A stretch of 64,000 bases of DNA from Cercophora sp. LCS_1 (Eukaryota; Ascomycota; Sordariomycetes; Sordariales; Lasiosphaeriaceae). Position numbers and translations under genes: made by a program. The notes beneath the pieces are model-generated. The model did no database searches. It had not been told where the DNA came from and saw only the letters and a list, made by a program, of their open reading frames with translations. Of the stretch, positions 1 through 10,869 are shown piece after piece. Every line of letters begins with the position of its first letter. Within the stretch, counting starts at the first letter, position 1. The stretch is from assembly GCA_036250225.1 (NCBI GenBank), contig JAPZLL010000005.1:1116001-1180000 (forward strand), written 5' to 3'.

Positions 1-1238
1 ACTTCACGACGCCATGATGTGTAATGTCCAGCACATCCAACGTCGGAGTCTCTCCCAGCGAAATCGGAGCCCCAAAAACCCAACAAACCACAACAAAACC
101 ACAAAGTCAGACTAAAAAGAGCCCACCATTCCCCTTTCCCTTGGCTCCCTCTTAGCTGCCCCCACGCCGCCGCCGCCGCTTCCACCAAGCCCGCGCCATC
201 ACCGTCACCGAACTCCTCGATAGTTCGTTCCCCTGCTATATCTCCACAACAAAACGCCCAAACTAAAAAAAAAAAAAATCCCATCACACATCACAAATTC
301 GGGTCGGATACCCACGGCCTTTCTTTATGTCCTACACAACATTACCTAGTGCAGTGCGCGGTGTGCAGTGTGCAGTGCGACTCAGATCCTCGCCACGCAA
401 GCCCCCCTCCCTCCAAAGCCCCCTCTGTGCCCCCCGACCAAGTCCCAGGACCCTGAAGAGACACGCACCCTCCAAACCTTGGGACGCTACGGTACCTCCC
501 AAGCTTAGCTTGCCAAGGTAAAGGTAACCTTCCAAGAAGGACAAGCCAAAACAGGAAAAAAAAAAAAAAAAAATGATGCAGTTGAAAAACAATCGAGCCA
601 TTGTTACACAATCTTATCCAATAGCCAAGAATCAAGCCCCCTACGTAAAAGAGGGGGGTTGCGTCCCATAACACCACCGGCCCGTCCGAATGCGAACGCC
701 GAGTCTCCGGTGCTCCATCTGGGCTTTTTCTTTTCTGTCTCCTCTCCTGTCTCCTCTGTCTCCTCTCGCCGAGTGACAGGCCCCTCTGGCTGGGTCAGGG
801 TTTGCCCCGATGGATCCTGGATGGAAACATCCCGGCCCCTGCACTATCGCTCGGTGTGGAATCCGTTCACCGCTGACATAGGTACCCACTAGGGTAGGTC
901 GTTTTGCAGACAATGCGTCACTGATGTGTCCTGGCCTGGGTGTTTGGAGAATAAAAAAGGGGGAACGGAAATTCCCATGTGAAGATTGTGGTGAGTTTCA
1001 TGGCTTGGGTGTTACACAATACAGGGCCACGTCGGTGAGAACTTGGAGGATGACTTCTTGAACAACCTAAACATCTCAGGCCTTTTTGAGGGTTGGTGAT
1101 CGACTTCAAAATGGTTGACACATTGACGTGATAATTATTGAATCTAGGTCGGATGATTCAACGACCTTATTCATTCCGCTCGCTGCAAATAAAACGGGGT
1201 ATACTAACGGTACACAGTACATAGCCACACATACACAC
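1..1238. other. intergenic / flank, no gene seen
   Basis: No open frame here has convincing protein character. The stretch is C/A-rich and holds two homopolymer runs, A14 at 265-278 and A18 at 556-573, plus CT-rich tracts near 733-765. It probably contains the 3' untranslated region of the zinc-cluster gene (stop at 1239) and flanking sequence of a gene left of the window. Confidence 0.5.
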
Positions 1239-4119
1239 TCAATTCATAAAAACAGCCAAGTAACCTGTCTTCAGAATGAAGCTGGGGTCAAACACGGAAC
1301 GGCCGCATTCCCCGACTGGAAAATGGTTCTCCTGTGCTTCCCCGACCTGTGCTCCGACAGGAGGCGCTGCTCCCGCTGGCAGCGGAGAGGGTGAAGCTGG
1401 TCCGCCGTCCTGCGGTGGCGGTGGCGGTGGCGGAGCTGCTTCCTGCGCGGGATCAACCGCCATGGCCACGTCCGCGAGCTGCTGCAGTGTTTTGACATTG
1501 GCATCATTGGCATCATTGGCACCTGCTGTTGGCTCCTTTGTGGGTTTTGGCATTGACCGCAGCATTTCCACAGTCTTTTCCCGGATCTGTGTCACCCATG
1601 CTGAGGGTGCAATGTCGTGATCGGTGAGGTTCTTGAGTATTTCAGTGGCTTTCTCACGCGCCTCGTCAACCTTTGTGAGTTCGACGAGCACGATGGATAC
1701 CAGAGCTAGATAGTGATGGGTGAGGGGGAAGAGGCTACTGGCGTAGGCGAGGAGAAGACGGGCGATCTGAAGGCAGTCATCAAGCATGAAATGTAGTCGT
1801 GTGGGCGAGAACAGGTCGGTAAGTAGCCGAGTATGCCAGTATGCGAGGTGGATGTGAGGATCGCTGGATGGGTCAAAGGTATCGGGGAACCGCGATCGAA
1901 TAACCTCCATGAGATGGTTGAAGACGGGCCCGAAATAACTGGGTTTGACTAAGGATTCGTGGTCAGGGGGGGACTTGGCAATTGGTGCCATGACGCCGAT
2001 GGACTCGGACAGACCTGTCGACGTTAGCGAGCGTATTGTGACGCGGGTCAAAGTGCTTACAATGAAAATGGTGAATGCTTCCCCCCACAACGTGCTTAAG
2101 ACCTGGCAGCATCACAGCGGCTGTGTCATTGATAATGGGCACCCTGCCAGTTGCCATGGCGTCCCACCGGTCAAACGAAACCAAGGTCCACCAAACCCGC
2201 AGAGCCGCATGTTCATCCGAATCGTGGTCCAAGTCAGCATCGGGGTGTACTGGCGGTCTTGCGAAAGGCAACCCCGTCGAGTATGCAAGAGCTACTGCCT
2301 TGTTGATGCTCAGAATCTTGGACCGACCATTGCTCCGTCGTTCAATCTCTCGGTGATCGGCCCCAATTGCCATCATCGCCAAGGTTTGCAGCTCAACAAG
2401 GTCGACCGCCGGAGATCTTGGCCGCGCAGCCAGCTCCCACTGGCTCAGGAGGTGCTGCGTAGCACCAGGATGGACTCCATTGGTTTGTGGGTGATGGGCT
2501 TGGAACGGGCGGATAAGATCGTGAAAAGCACTCATGAAAGCGTTCTGAAGCGTTGCCGGACATTGTAAAAGGACGGAGTCTACGCGCACTCTTGACTCTG
2601 CAAGTATTGGCAACGATGGATGGATCGATGACAAGTAACTGTGCGTGTAAGTTTATACGTCATGACACCACGTTTCCCTGGAATGGTGCAACCTACCAAA
2701 TAAACGCAGCTTCATCAATAAACTCTGTTAGCTGAGGTGGTGACTGCGATAACTCGTCCTGCAATCCGTCGGGTATTGCTGCGTCTGGCCTCGTTGAAGA
2801 AGAAAAGTTGCCTGGGAGAACGCTCGTTGCCGGCTTGGGCGCTAGGGTTGGTGGAGGGATGGGCGCAAGGTCGTTAAGGTTGTAGGGGATGGCGAAATCT
2901 GGATGCGGCTGTGGCCGTAAAGGTCTTTGCTTATCGCCAGGCCATATCGGGGTTCGACCAGCCGCTGCTGGAGGCGTAGGAAACCCGTCTCCAGAGATGC
3001 TAGAGAAGGGCCGTTTCCTGCTATCCTCAACTGACTGTGGCGAAGGGAAAACATCGACTGGCGTCCTCCTGGCGCTTTCAAGTACCGCTTCAACACTGCT
3101 GCCAAGTTTACCTTCAATGGTGTGGATCCGATCGGCTAGCTCCTTGATGTACCTACTGAATGTCAGCAGTGTCCTGGAGCACACTAAGACTTCAAGTGTA
3201 CTGACCCCTTACTGGGACCTCTCTTCTGGGGAACACGGCTGAACAAACACTGTGCATTTGCCCGTTTACAGTTCGAGCACGGGTGGCCCTGGTCAACAGT
3301 GTCCGCTTGTGCGTCGCATTTAATTTTTTTCCTACGACACTCGTCACAGGCGCGGGATACCTTAGACCGCTTCCTGGGAGGGGTGTTGTCGGGCAGCTGG
3401 AACTGGGCATGATGGTACGTATCGAGGGTGAGTGGAGGAAGTTGCGACGGGAGACCATCGGGCTGTTCATGCTGGTGCGTGTACTCGGGCTCGGCCGATT
3501 GTGACTGCTCATGGTGTTCATGGGGCAGGATATTCTGGAGTTCCCGATCATGGTTCTGCAACTCGGCCTGAAGCTGTTGCCCGAGATCCGGCGCAACTTG
3601 CTCCTGATTCTGTGTGTTCACCATCTGGGTGTTCTCTCGCGGTCCTGCTGCTGCTGCCGCTGCTGGCGGCGGCGGCGGGGGTGGCAGTGGTTCCTGGGTG
3701 TGGTTCTGCGCAGCAAGCATCGGGGCAACAGCCTCGGACAACTGGGCGGCCAGGCGGAGGTCTTCAGCACTATCGACCGCCTCGTGTGGGTGGTGATGCT
3801 CATGATGCTCGTGCTGTGCCTGCTGGGGTGGTTGCTGCTCCTGTACCTGAGCCTCGGAGGGCTCCTCCTGCAACGTCCTCAGCAGGCGGTATGTCTCATC
3901 CTGGTTGTCTTGGTTCTGCTGCCCCTGATGCTCGGCCAAACTGGCGAGAGCTTGCTGCACTAAGTGGTCAGGATCGGGATCCATCTCGTGGTCGCGCTGC
4001 GTCAGTTGGTGGTAGAAGTGCTGGTCGGAGGCGTCGGTGGGGGACGGGTAGCTGTGCTGCATAACGACATCTTCGGCCTCGAGAGCGGCGATAGCAAGCT
4101 TCTTTTGGTCCTCCTCCAT
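1239..4119 (-). CDS. col-26: Zn2Cys6 transcription factor, COL-26/BglR-like
   Basis: Four exons on the minus strand: 4119-3206, 3152-2697, 2638-2061 and 2014-1239, giving 907 residues. 4119 is the first ATG in frame; the open frame upstream begins only with a GTG. The N-terminal 250 residues are Gln/His/Pro-rich with an alanine run. A Gal4-type cluster at about 258-291 has spacing C-x2-C-x6-C-x12-C-x2-C-x6-C. It is followed by VPQKRGPSKG-YIKELADRI, a link joined across intron 1. The fungal transcription-factor middle region contains LLSQWELAARP and ALRVWWTLVSFDRW. The tail is Pro-rich with a proline run. Family knowledge: this layout matches the regulators called COL-26 in Neurospora and BglR in Trichoderma, which govern glucose sensing and polysaccharide-degrading enzymes. 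The orthology is inferred from motif memory; membership of the Zn2Cys6 class is certain. Confidence 0.85.
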
Positions 4120-5227
4120 TGCAGACGGCGGACGACAGTCACACTCTACCCCCTCATCCGTCACCACCCCGCGCGTCGCACCCGTGCAAAAACCCGCGAT
4201 GTTCTCTCCCGTGGCGAGGCTGCAGGCGTCACGGTCAATCGAAAAGGCATCGAGCGCCAGTGCGCCACTGGTCACGCAGCATGATTAGCATTTTGGAGGG
4301 CGTGGGTTGGTTGGCGTCGCTCAATTGAAAAAAACTGCTTCTAGCAACACGATGACAACAGTTGCATATGCGTCAAGAGAAAGGATAAAACACATGTCGC
4401 CAACCAGAATGTATCAAAGGCGACAGGGCATCTCGTCCTAAATGCATTGTTTTGGGGGAAAGGGGTAAAGTGGGAACAATAACGATAAGGTTTGCAGCGT
4501 ACCTTGGATTATTATTATTGCGCTGATACTATTCCAAGTCGGATGGGCATTACCTGTCGCAGCGGAAGAAACTGAGTTCCGAAGGAGGGATGGAACGGCT
4601 GGAGTTTTCACCGCTGCATGGGGAGCGGAAAATTTGGTCTGCAAATGGGCTGTTGCGCGGAAAGGTCGTTTGTGGGGCTCGCTCTCTTGTGAGGCTTGAG
4701 ATGTTGCCCCAGCCACAACACGTCTCGGCCTGGCAACCCGCGACGCAACAATGTATCCCAAGTCAAACAATGTACGGGTATCGGTATATTCACAACTAGT
4801 CCACAGCGTAACAGACGCAAACCAGACCAGACAACAAAGTTATTATATAGAGTCCGATCCATATGCCGTCATCAACAGCCCCACATGAGGTTCCTCCCTC
4901 TTTCAGCCACAGTCGTCCCGGCCCCTGGCATCCGCAAGCAAAACGGCATCAATCTGTCCTCAGAACCTTCTCCTTCTAAAACCTCGATCGTGAAGGAGTA
5001 AAAACAGCTCAAGGGTATAAACAAGGAGAAGTCGAAAATCCGCGATCAAAATCCCCAACAGGGCGACAGTCGAACCCTAGATTGTCCCCTCCTCCATCCT
5101 CCGCGATCTGATGATTACAAGAACCTACCCTGCTGTCGCTGTGACAGCAGGGGTAAAAAGAAAGTACGAAGAAATCGACCCAGGCACTTGGCGCTATCAG
5201 CGTCGTGTGAACCCTTCTGCGAGGTCA
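4120..5227. promoter_or_regulatory. upstream region of the zinc-cluster gene
   Basis: About 1.1 kb between the start of the zinc-cluster gene and the stop of the coiled-coil gene, both on the minus strand. It must hold the promoter and leader of the regulator and the 3' end of its neighbour. I see no coding exon and no recognisable binding-site array. Confidence 0.4.
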
Positions 5228-8200
5228 TCACGATGCCGCGTCAGCGACACCCTCAGATGGTGAAGGGGACTTGAGCGGGGCCTGCTGGGCCTGGGCATCA
5301 GTGATGGCCTTGAGCATCTGGAAGTTTCGCTCTTTGAGATCGTTGTCAAGTTCCAGAAGGTCACCCATCAACTTTTGCGAGTTACTTATCTGTGGGAGAA
5401 AACAGTCAGCACATGTCAAGAACGGTAGCAATTCGATGGCGTCAAGCCTGCGACGGAGATGGCATTATTCTTCTCAACTTGAGAAAACGACGCAACTCTG
5501 AAAGCGGATTTCTGTCGCAGACTTGGAATCGAGGGATGCCGCATCAAGTAAGGGACGCTCGCACCGAAGCTATCGCCGAAGACGAGTGGTCTGGTGTGGT
5601 CTCACCTTCCGCCACGGCTTTTGCCTCCCCAGCGGCTTCGGCCTCGTCCTCGTCCGTACCGTTAGTAGCGAAACGACTCGCAGCAAGACCCTTGGGGGGT
5701 TCCGCCTTGGTCTAATATCGCCTGTTAGCAATTGACTTGAACCCGAACACCGATGCCCGTTATAATCCGGCACCAGTGCTGTAACATGACGGTCTAGCGA
5801 CATACCTTGGCCTCGGCGAGCTCTGCATCCTTCACCTTAATCTGGGCAGTCAACTCGGCGATCTCCTTGTCCAACTTGGTATTCTCGTCATCGGCTGTGG
5901 CCAACTTCTCAGTGAGCCCAGCGACCTTTTCGGTGACCTCGGTGAGCTTCTCCGCAAGCTCCGCCTTCTCTTTTTCAATCTTGGCAGCCTTGGTCTGCTC
6001 CTCTTCAACCAACTGCGTCATGCTGTCATGCATATCCTTATAGTCGGCCTCAGATGTCTTCTGCCTCGCTTCGGCCTCCAACTTGTGTGCCTCCAGCTCC
6101 TTCTTCGTCATTGCCAGGTCCTCCCTGACCGAGGCAAGTTGAGCCGAAAGCTCGACAGCCACGGCGTCAGCGGCTTGAGAAGCAGCGATCGCGTTTTCTT
6201 CATGGCTCGCGGTGAGAGCAGCGATCTCCTTCTCGTGGCTGGCTTTCAAGGCAGCAAGCTGCTCCTTGAGGGCATCGAGCTCGCTGGTGTCGGGCTTGGC
6301 GTTCTTGAGTGCGTCAAGCTCGGCCTGGGCGGTGAACTTGTCCATCTTCTCCTGGGCGAGGCTTTGGTGAAGAGCATCAAGTTCCTCCTGGAGCTTCTTG
6401 TGCTCGGCTTGCAATGCGGCGAGAGCCTCTTCGGCTTCCTTTGCGGTGGCACTCACCTTGGCCAACTCCTCCGAAACAGCCTTGTGAGCCGTTTCGCTCT
6501 GTGACTTCAGCTCTGCAAGTGCTTCCGCCTGCTTGGCTTCCAGCGCCTCGAGCTGGGCCTTGGCACTTGAGATGGACTCTGCACGTTGGGCTTCCTGAGC
6601 CTCGTTCTGCATGGCAATGAGCTTCTCAACCTCGGCCGCATGGCTATCCTCGAGAGCCTTCTTGGCGGACTCCAGCGCAGAAGCGTGCTGAGCCTCCGCC
6701 TCGACAAGTCTGGCTTGGGCCTCCTCCAAGTCCTTCTTCGCGTCCCCAGCGGCCTCGAGTTGCGCGGCAAGCTTCTGAAGCTCGGCCTCGTGCTTGGCCT
6801 CGAGGTCTCTCTTGACCTGCTCCAATTGGGCAGCGAGAGTATCATCACCCGCCAGCTTGGCAGCAGCGAGATCCTCGGCGTGATCGGCGAGAAGTTTCGC
6901 TTTCTCAGCCTCGGTGTCGGACTTGAAGCCTTCGAGAACAGCAGCATGGGCGGTCTGGAGGGCCTCGAGTTCCTTGGTTAGGTTCGCAGCACTCTCGTTC
7001 TTGAGGATATCGATTTCTTGGGCATGAGTAGCCTTGAGGGCGTCGAACTCGGCGGCGCTCGCTTCTGTCGACTGTCTTGCCTCGCTTTTTGCTGCTTCAA
7101 GCTGCTCAGCATGGCTGGCCTGCAGAGCGCTCAGGTTCTGCTGGTACTCGGCCTCCTTTTCCTTCAGAGTCTGGACCAACAGTTCATGCTCGGCCTTAGC
7201 AGCCGCCAAAGCATCACCGTGGCTCTTCGCCGCATCCTCTTGGGCTTTCTCGAGCTCCTGATACTTGACCTCCAGCTCCTGGAACTTGCGCTTGAAGAAG
7301 GCATCGCCCTTCAGGCTCTCAATCTCGTCTTCGTAATCCTTGCTAATTTGCTGCAGTTGCGCCTTTTGGTGATCCTCCTGGGCTGATATCTCCTCCTTGA
7401 GTTTGGCGATGGTGGCATCCTTGGACTCGGTCTCCTCCTTGAGAGCGTCGAGCTGCTTTTGGAGTTCGGTGACTGACTCCGCCATCTTAACAGCCTCTGC
7501 CTTGGCGCCGGCCAACTCCCCTTCAAGCTCGGCGACCTTAGAGTCGAGGGACGCAAGCAACGCTGTCTTCTCCTCGAGCTCTGCCTTGGCCTGTTCGGCG
7601 CTTTTCTCTGCCGTGTCAAGTTTGGTCTTGAGGTCGCCAATTTCGGCTTCCACGGCGCTGAGCTTCGCTGTTGTCGCCTCACTATCGCTTGTGAGCTTCT
7701 TCTCATGGGCAGCTTCGAGTTCTAGCTGCGATGCTGTCAAGTCATCGATCTTCCTCCGCAGTTCTGCAAGTGCACTCTCATGACTGGACGTCAGATCCTG
7801 TACCGTTTTCTCGTGAGAGGCAACAAGAGCGCTGTTGCCGCCTTGCAACTCTTCGGCATGCTTTTCCTCCAGAGCCTTAATCGCAGCCTCATGTTGTTCG
7901 GTCAGGCTCTTTTGCAATGCTTCCAGGCTAGCGGCATGCCCACTCGTTGCGTCAGCTAGAGTCGAGTCGGCTTCGTTCAGCTTAGCTTGGTGATCAGCCT
8001 CTAGCGTGTCGAGCGAAGCCTTTAGGGAAGCAATTTCAGCTTCGGCAGCCTCCTTGGCGTGTGTCGCCTCGGAATATTCGCTCTTTGCGGTAGCAAGCTC
8101 GGATTCTGCAGCGGCAAGCTTCTTCTGGGTCTCGGAGACCTGCTTGTTGAGCGCGTCCAACTCGGCGGCTTGCGATGCCTTGAGCGTCTCAAGGGCATCG

Positions 8201-9111
8201 GCATGCTCCTTGACCAAGGAATCATTAGTAACCGAGCTTTGCCCCTCGGCGCCTGTCTTGTTTGTTAGTTCTTGGATCTTTTCCTCCGAGGCAGTAATCT
8301 GGGCCTTGAGCTCTGCAATCTCGGTCTCGCCAGAAGCAAGCTTAGCCTTCAACTCTTCGATTTCTTTCTCAGCGGCGGCGGCGGCAGCGGCGGAGGAGGC
8401 GGTGCTCGCCTGGGAAGTGAGCGAAGGGCGTGGGGCATGCCTGGACGTGGCGGTCGAGGTGGTGCTGCCCGTAGCCGCAGAAAGACGCTTCTTTGCTTCG
8501 GCGACAGCTCCAGTGGCAGCTGGCCTGGTAGTACGGGTAGTAGTGGTCGACGGGGCGGTGGTCGAAGTTGACGATGTCTTCGACGGACCGATGCTAGCCC
8601 TCGGTGAGGCGGTGGCTGTTGCGCTCGCGGGTTTTCTCGCGGCAGCGGTGGTGGCAGCGGTTGAGCTGGTCTTTGACCTGGTGGGTGAAGTTGTGCTCGC
8701 ATTGCTGGGCGCAGTCGAGGTGCGACGGGCGGTGGTCGAGCTCGACACGCGAGGCTTCTTTTCGTCCTCTGACACAGATGGCTGTGAACGGTGTGTAGTA
8801 GTCGATGCAGCAGTAGTCGATGCAGCAGTAGTCGGGCGCTTCGTAACGGTTGTGCCAGCAGCTCGTGTGGGCGGCTTGCTCAGGCCAGCCGTCGCAGAGG
8901 CGCGAGCGGTCGAGGCAGCGGCCGGCTTGGCCGTAGTGGTCGTCGTCCCAGGGCGGCGAGCAGCTGTGGTGGAGGTCGCCGTGCGCTTTGCCGTCGTAGC
9001 AGCGGGCTTCGCATCAGGCGTGCCGTTCGATGTCGCGGAAGCCGGCGCAGGCTCAGGAGCCGCAGGAGCATCCGAGTGCTGGACCACCTCGAAACCGTCG
9101 GCGTCGGACAT
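5228..9111 (-). CDS. long coiled-coil protein (M-protein-repeat-like)
   Basis: The main exon is 9111-5806 (1,102 codons). It opens with an acidic start (MSDADGFEVVQ), then about 250 residues of Ala/Thr/Ser/Pro/Arg-rich low complexity. After that comes an almost unbroken Ala/Glu/Lys/Leu heptad region to the end of the exon, predicting a long coiled coil. The best full model adds exon 5711-5565 (49 codons) and exon 5389-5228, giving 1,204 residues. The last exon reads ISNSQKLMGDLLELDNDLKE and looks conserved. The middle exon has a second, stronger donor after 5606 that would put a stop two codons into the last exon. Such proteins in fungi are often labelled M protein repeat protein; the role is probably scaffold-like, but I cannot assign one. 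Internal sequence repeats (TTAAS-type) lie near 8800-8840. Confidence 0.8.
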
Positions 9112-10869
9112 GATTGCAATATTCGGGGCGAGTCAAGAAGACAGAGACTAGGCAAAACTCGATTTACTGTCGGCCGGCCTGTTAGTGGGGAAGATCGTGG
9201 TGAAGCTGTGCTGTGTGGTAAAGCTCAGGGAATGAGGTATCACGAGCAAAAAAGGGGTTGAGCAATAAAGCTTCAAGCCTCCACGCTCCTCCGCCAGCAT
9301 TACCGGGAACAGCAAATGATGTGCGAATGGACTTTCGAGGTCGGAGTTACGGTCGAGCGACCGCAAGTTATTTCTCTCACCTTCTGGTTGTGCCTCCTTT
9401 TTCTGTCCGCAACAAATTTCCTGGAGAGCTGCCGCGCAACGTCGGGGGAGCTTTGACCGCGGCGGCTCGAACGAGCTCAGTGCCGAACGAGCTCTCGAGA
9501 ACCTAAGACAACAAAAAACCAGAGGAACAGGCCTCCTCTTCGCTAGCACAGCAAATGCAGGCAGAAAGGAGAGGGTCGGCGATGTTGCAGGAGAAAAAAC
9601 GCTCGTCTCAATTCCAGAGGCGATGGAAAGCAATGGTGAAGAAGCAAGAAAAAAAAGAGGATCCCTCGCTGTTTCAATGCGCTGGTTGCTGCACGGGGAA
9701 TGGGGGGCGCTCTGGGTTGCACTGGGTTGGGAAAGCGCGGTGCTGAAGTGGGTGCATCGAGCAAGGGTGGCAGGGACGCAGCGGAAGGACGGTGGGGATT
9801 CGGAACGGCGACGGGACCTGGGTGGCCATTGGCCGAGGGAAGAAGGCAGTCGAGAAACCCGGGCCAATGCCCCCTTTTCCGTCATGATTTCTTGGAAACC
9901 CAGCCGCGTCCGTCAAGCTCTCCGAGGAAGCATGCTCATTGGCAGTTACTGCGCGAATTCGACAGGCGTTTGAGGTCGCGCTGCACAATGGGCGCGTCTC
10001 AATGCAAGATTGGGCTTGACGTTTCGACGCTTCGGCATGTCGCCTGGCCCGCGCTCGCGGACGTGTCAAGACCGATCTCCAACCAGGGTGCACCGTGGAT
10101 TGGTGGTGGATGGGATGAATCACCTATAATCGGCTTTACTATCAGACTCGTGACCGTGATGACGCCCCAGGCAATTTGACAGGTTGCATTGAATGCGTTG
10201 TGTAATGCGCCCCAGGCAGATGTTTGTCTTTAGAGCAACCATGATCAGGCCGGATGTTGTCGCTGGGGCTCAATTACAGTCTCGCTCCTCTGCTGGGCCG
10301 AGACAACTCCACATGCTCGGGTTCTCGACTCGGGCGCATCACGGCAACCCAATTATCGCCTCATTGCCCGCTGAATCGAGTGTCTTCTTATTCAACGTCA
10401 TCTTTAATGTATTTGGGGCTGGAGGGTTCTTGGCTGATCCTTGTCGACATTCGCCAATACCCCAGTTTTTAGAGCCAGGCACCGACTGCATACAGGGCTT
10501 AGGCACAACCTAACCCACGTACAACACACCTGGCCGCCTTGCCTTAGCCTCCACGCTCGATGATGTGTCGCCACGCTGTTGGCGAGAGTTTCGAGCATCA
10601 CCGGCCCCTCTCATGCACCCCGCAGCAGCCTGTGTGTAACAGAGCCCCAGCATGAAAGTCAAGCTAGACCTTCGCAACCTGATTAGCGACTGGTGATGAT
10701 CAAGGAAACCACTGGTCAAGGATCAAAACAAACTACATCAAGTAACGACATAAAACCACCAAGGGTATCTTGAAGCGAAGCTAGAGTACACGCGCAAACA
10801 CAACCGATCATCGTAGACCCGCATCGGCATCAAGTAAAACCAAATTCCTGATCACCGCCGATTAACCCC
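9112..10869. other. intergenic, leader of coiled-coil gene
   Basis: About 1.75 kb between the start of the coiled-coil gene and the stop of the AT-hook gene, both on the minus strand. The half nearer 9112 is C/T-rich on the transcribed strand and looks like a long leader. A 245-codon frame there (9148-9885, minus) has the composition of untranslated sequence, rich in Ser/Pro/Arg/Phe. I support no gene in it. Confidence 0.4.

Noticed and set aside
1404..1434. GGT/GGC trinucleotide repeat as a possible structural element
   Set aside because: It encodes the proline run of the zinc-cluster protein on the minus strand.
4120..4275. N-terminal extension of the zinc-cluster protein
   Set aside because: Open frame beginning with GTG; the first ATG is at 4119.
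8006..9151. 381-codon plus-strand ORF
   Set aside because: Antisense to the coiled-coil gene; the Ser/Ala/Val-rich product mirrors the Ala/Thr-rich coding strand.
9148..9885. 245-codon minus-strand ORF upstream of the coiled-coil gene
   Set aside because: Composition of a CT-rich leader with no domain; it is most likely 5' untranslated sequence.
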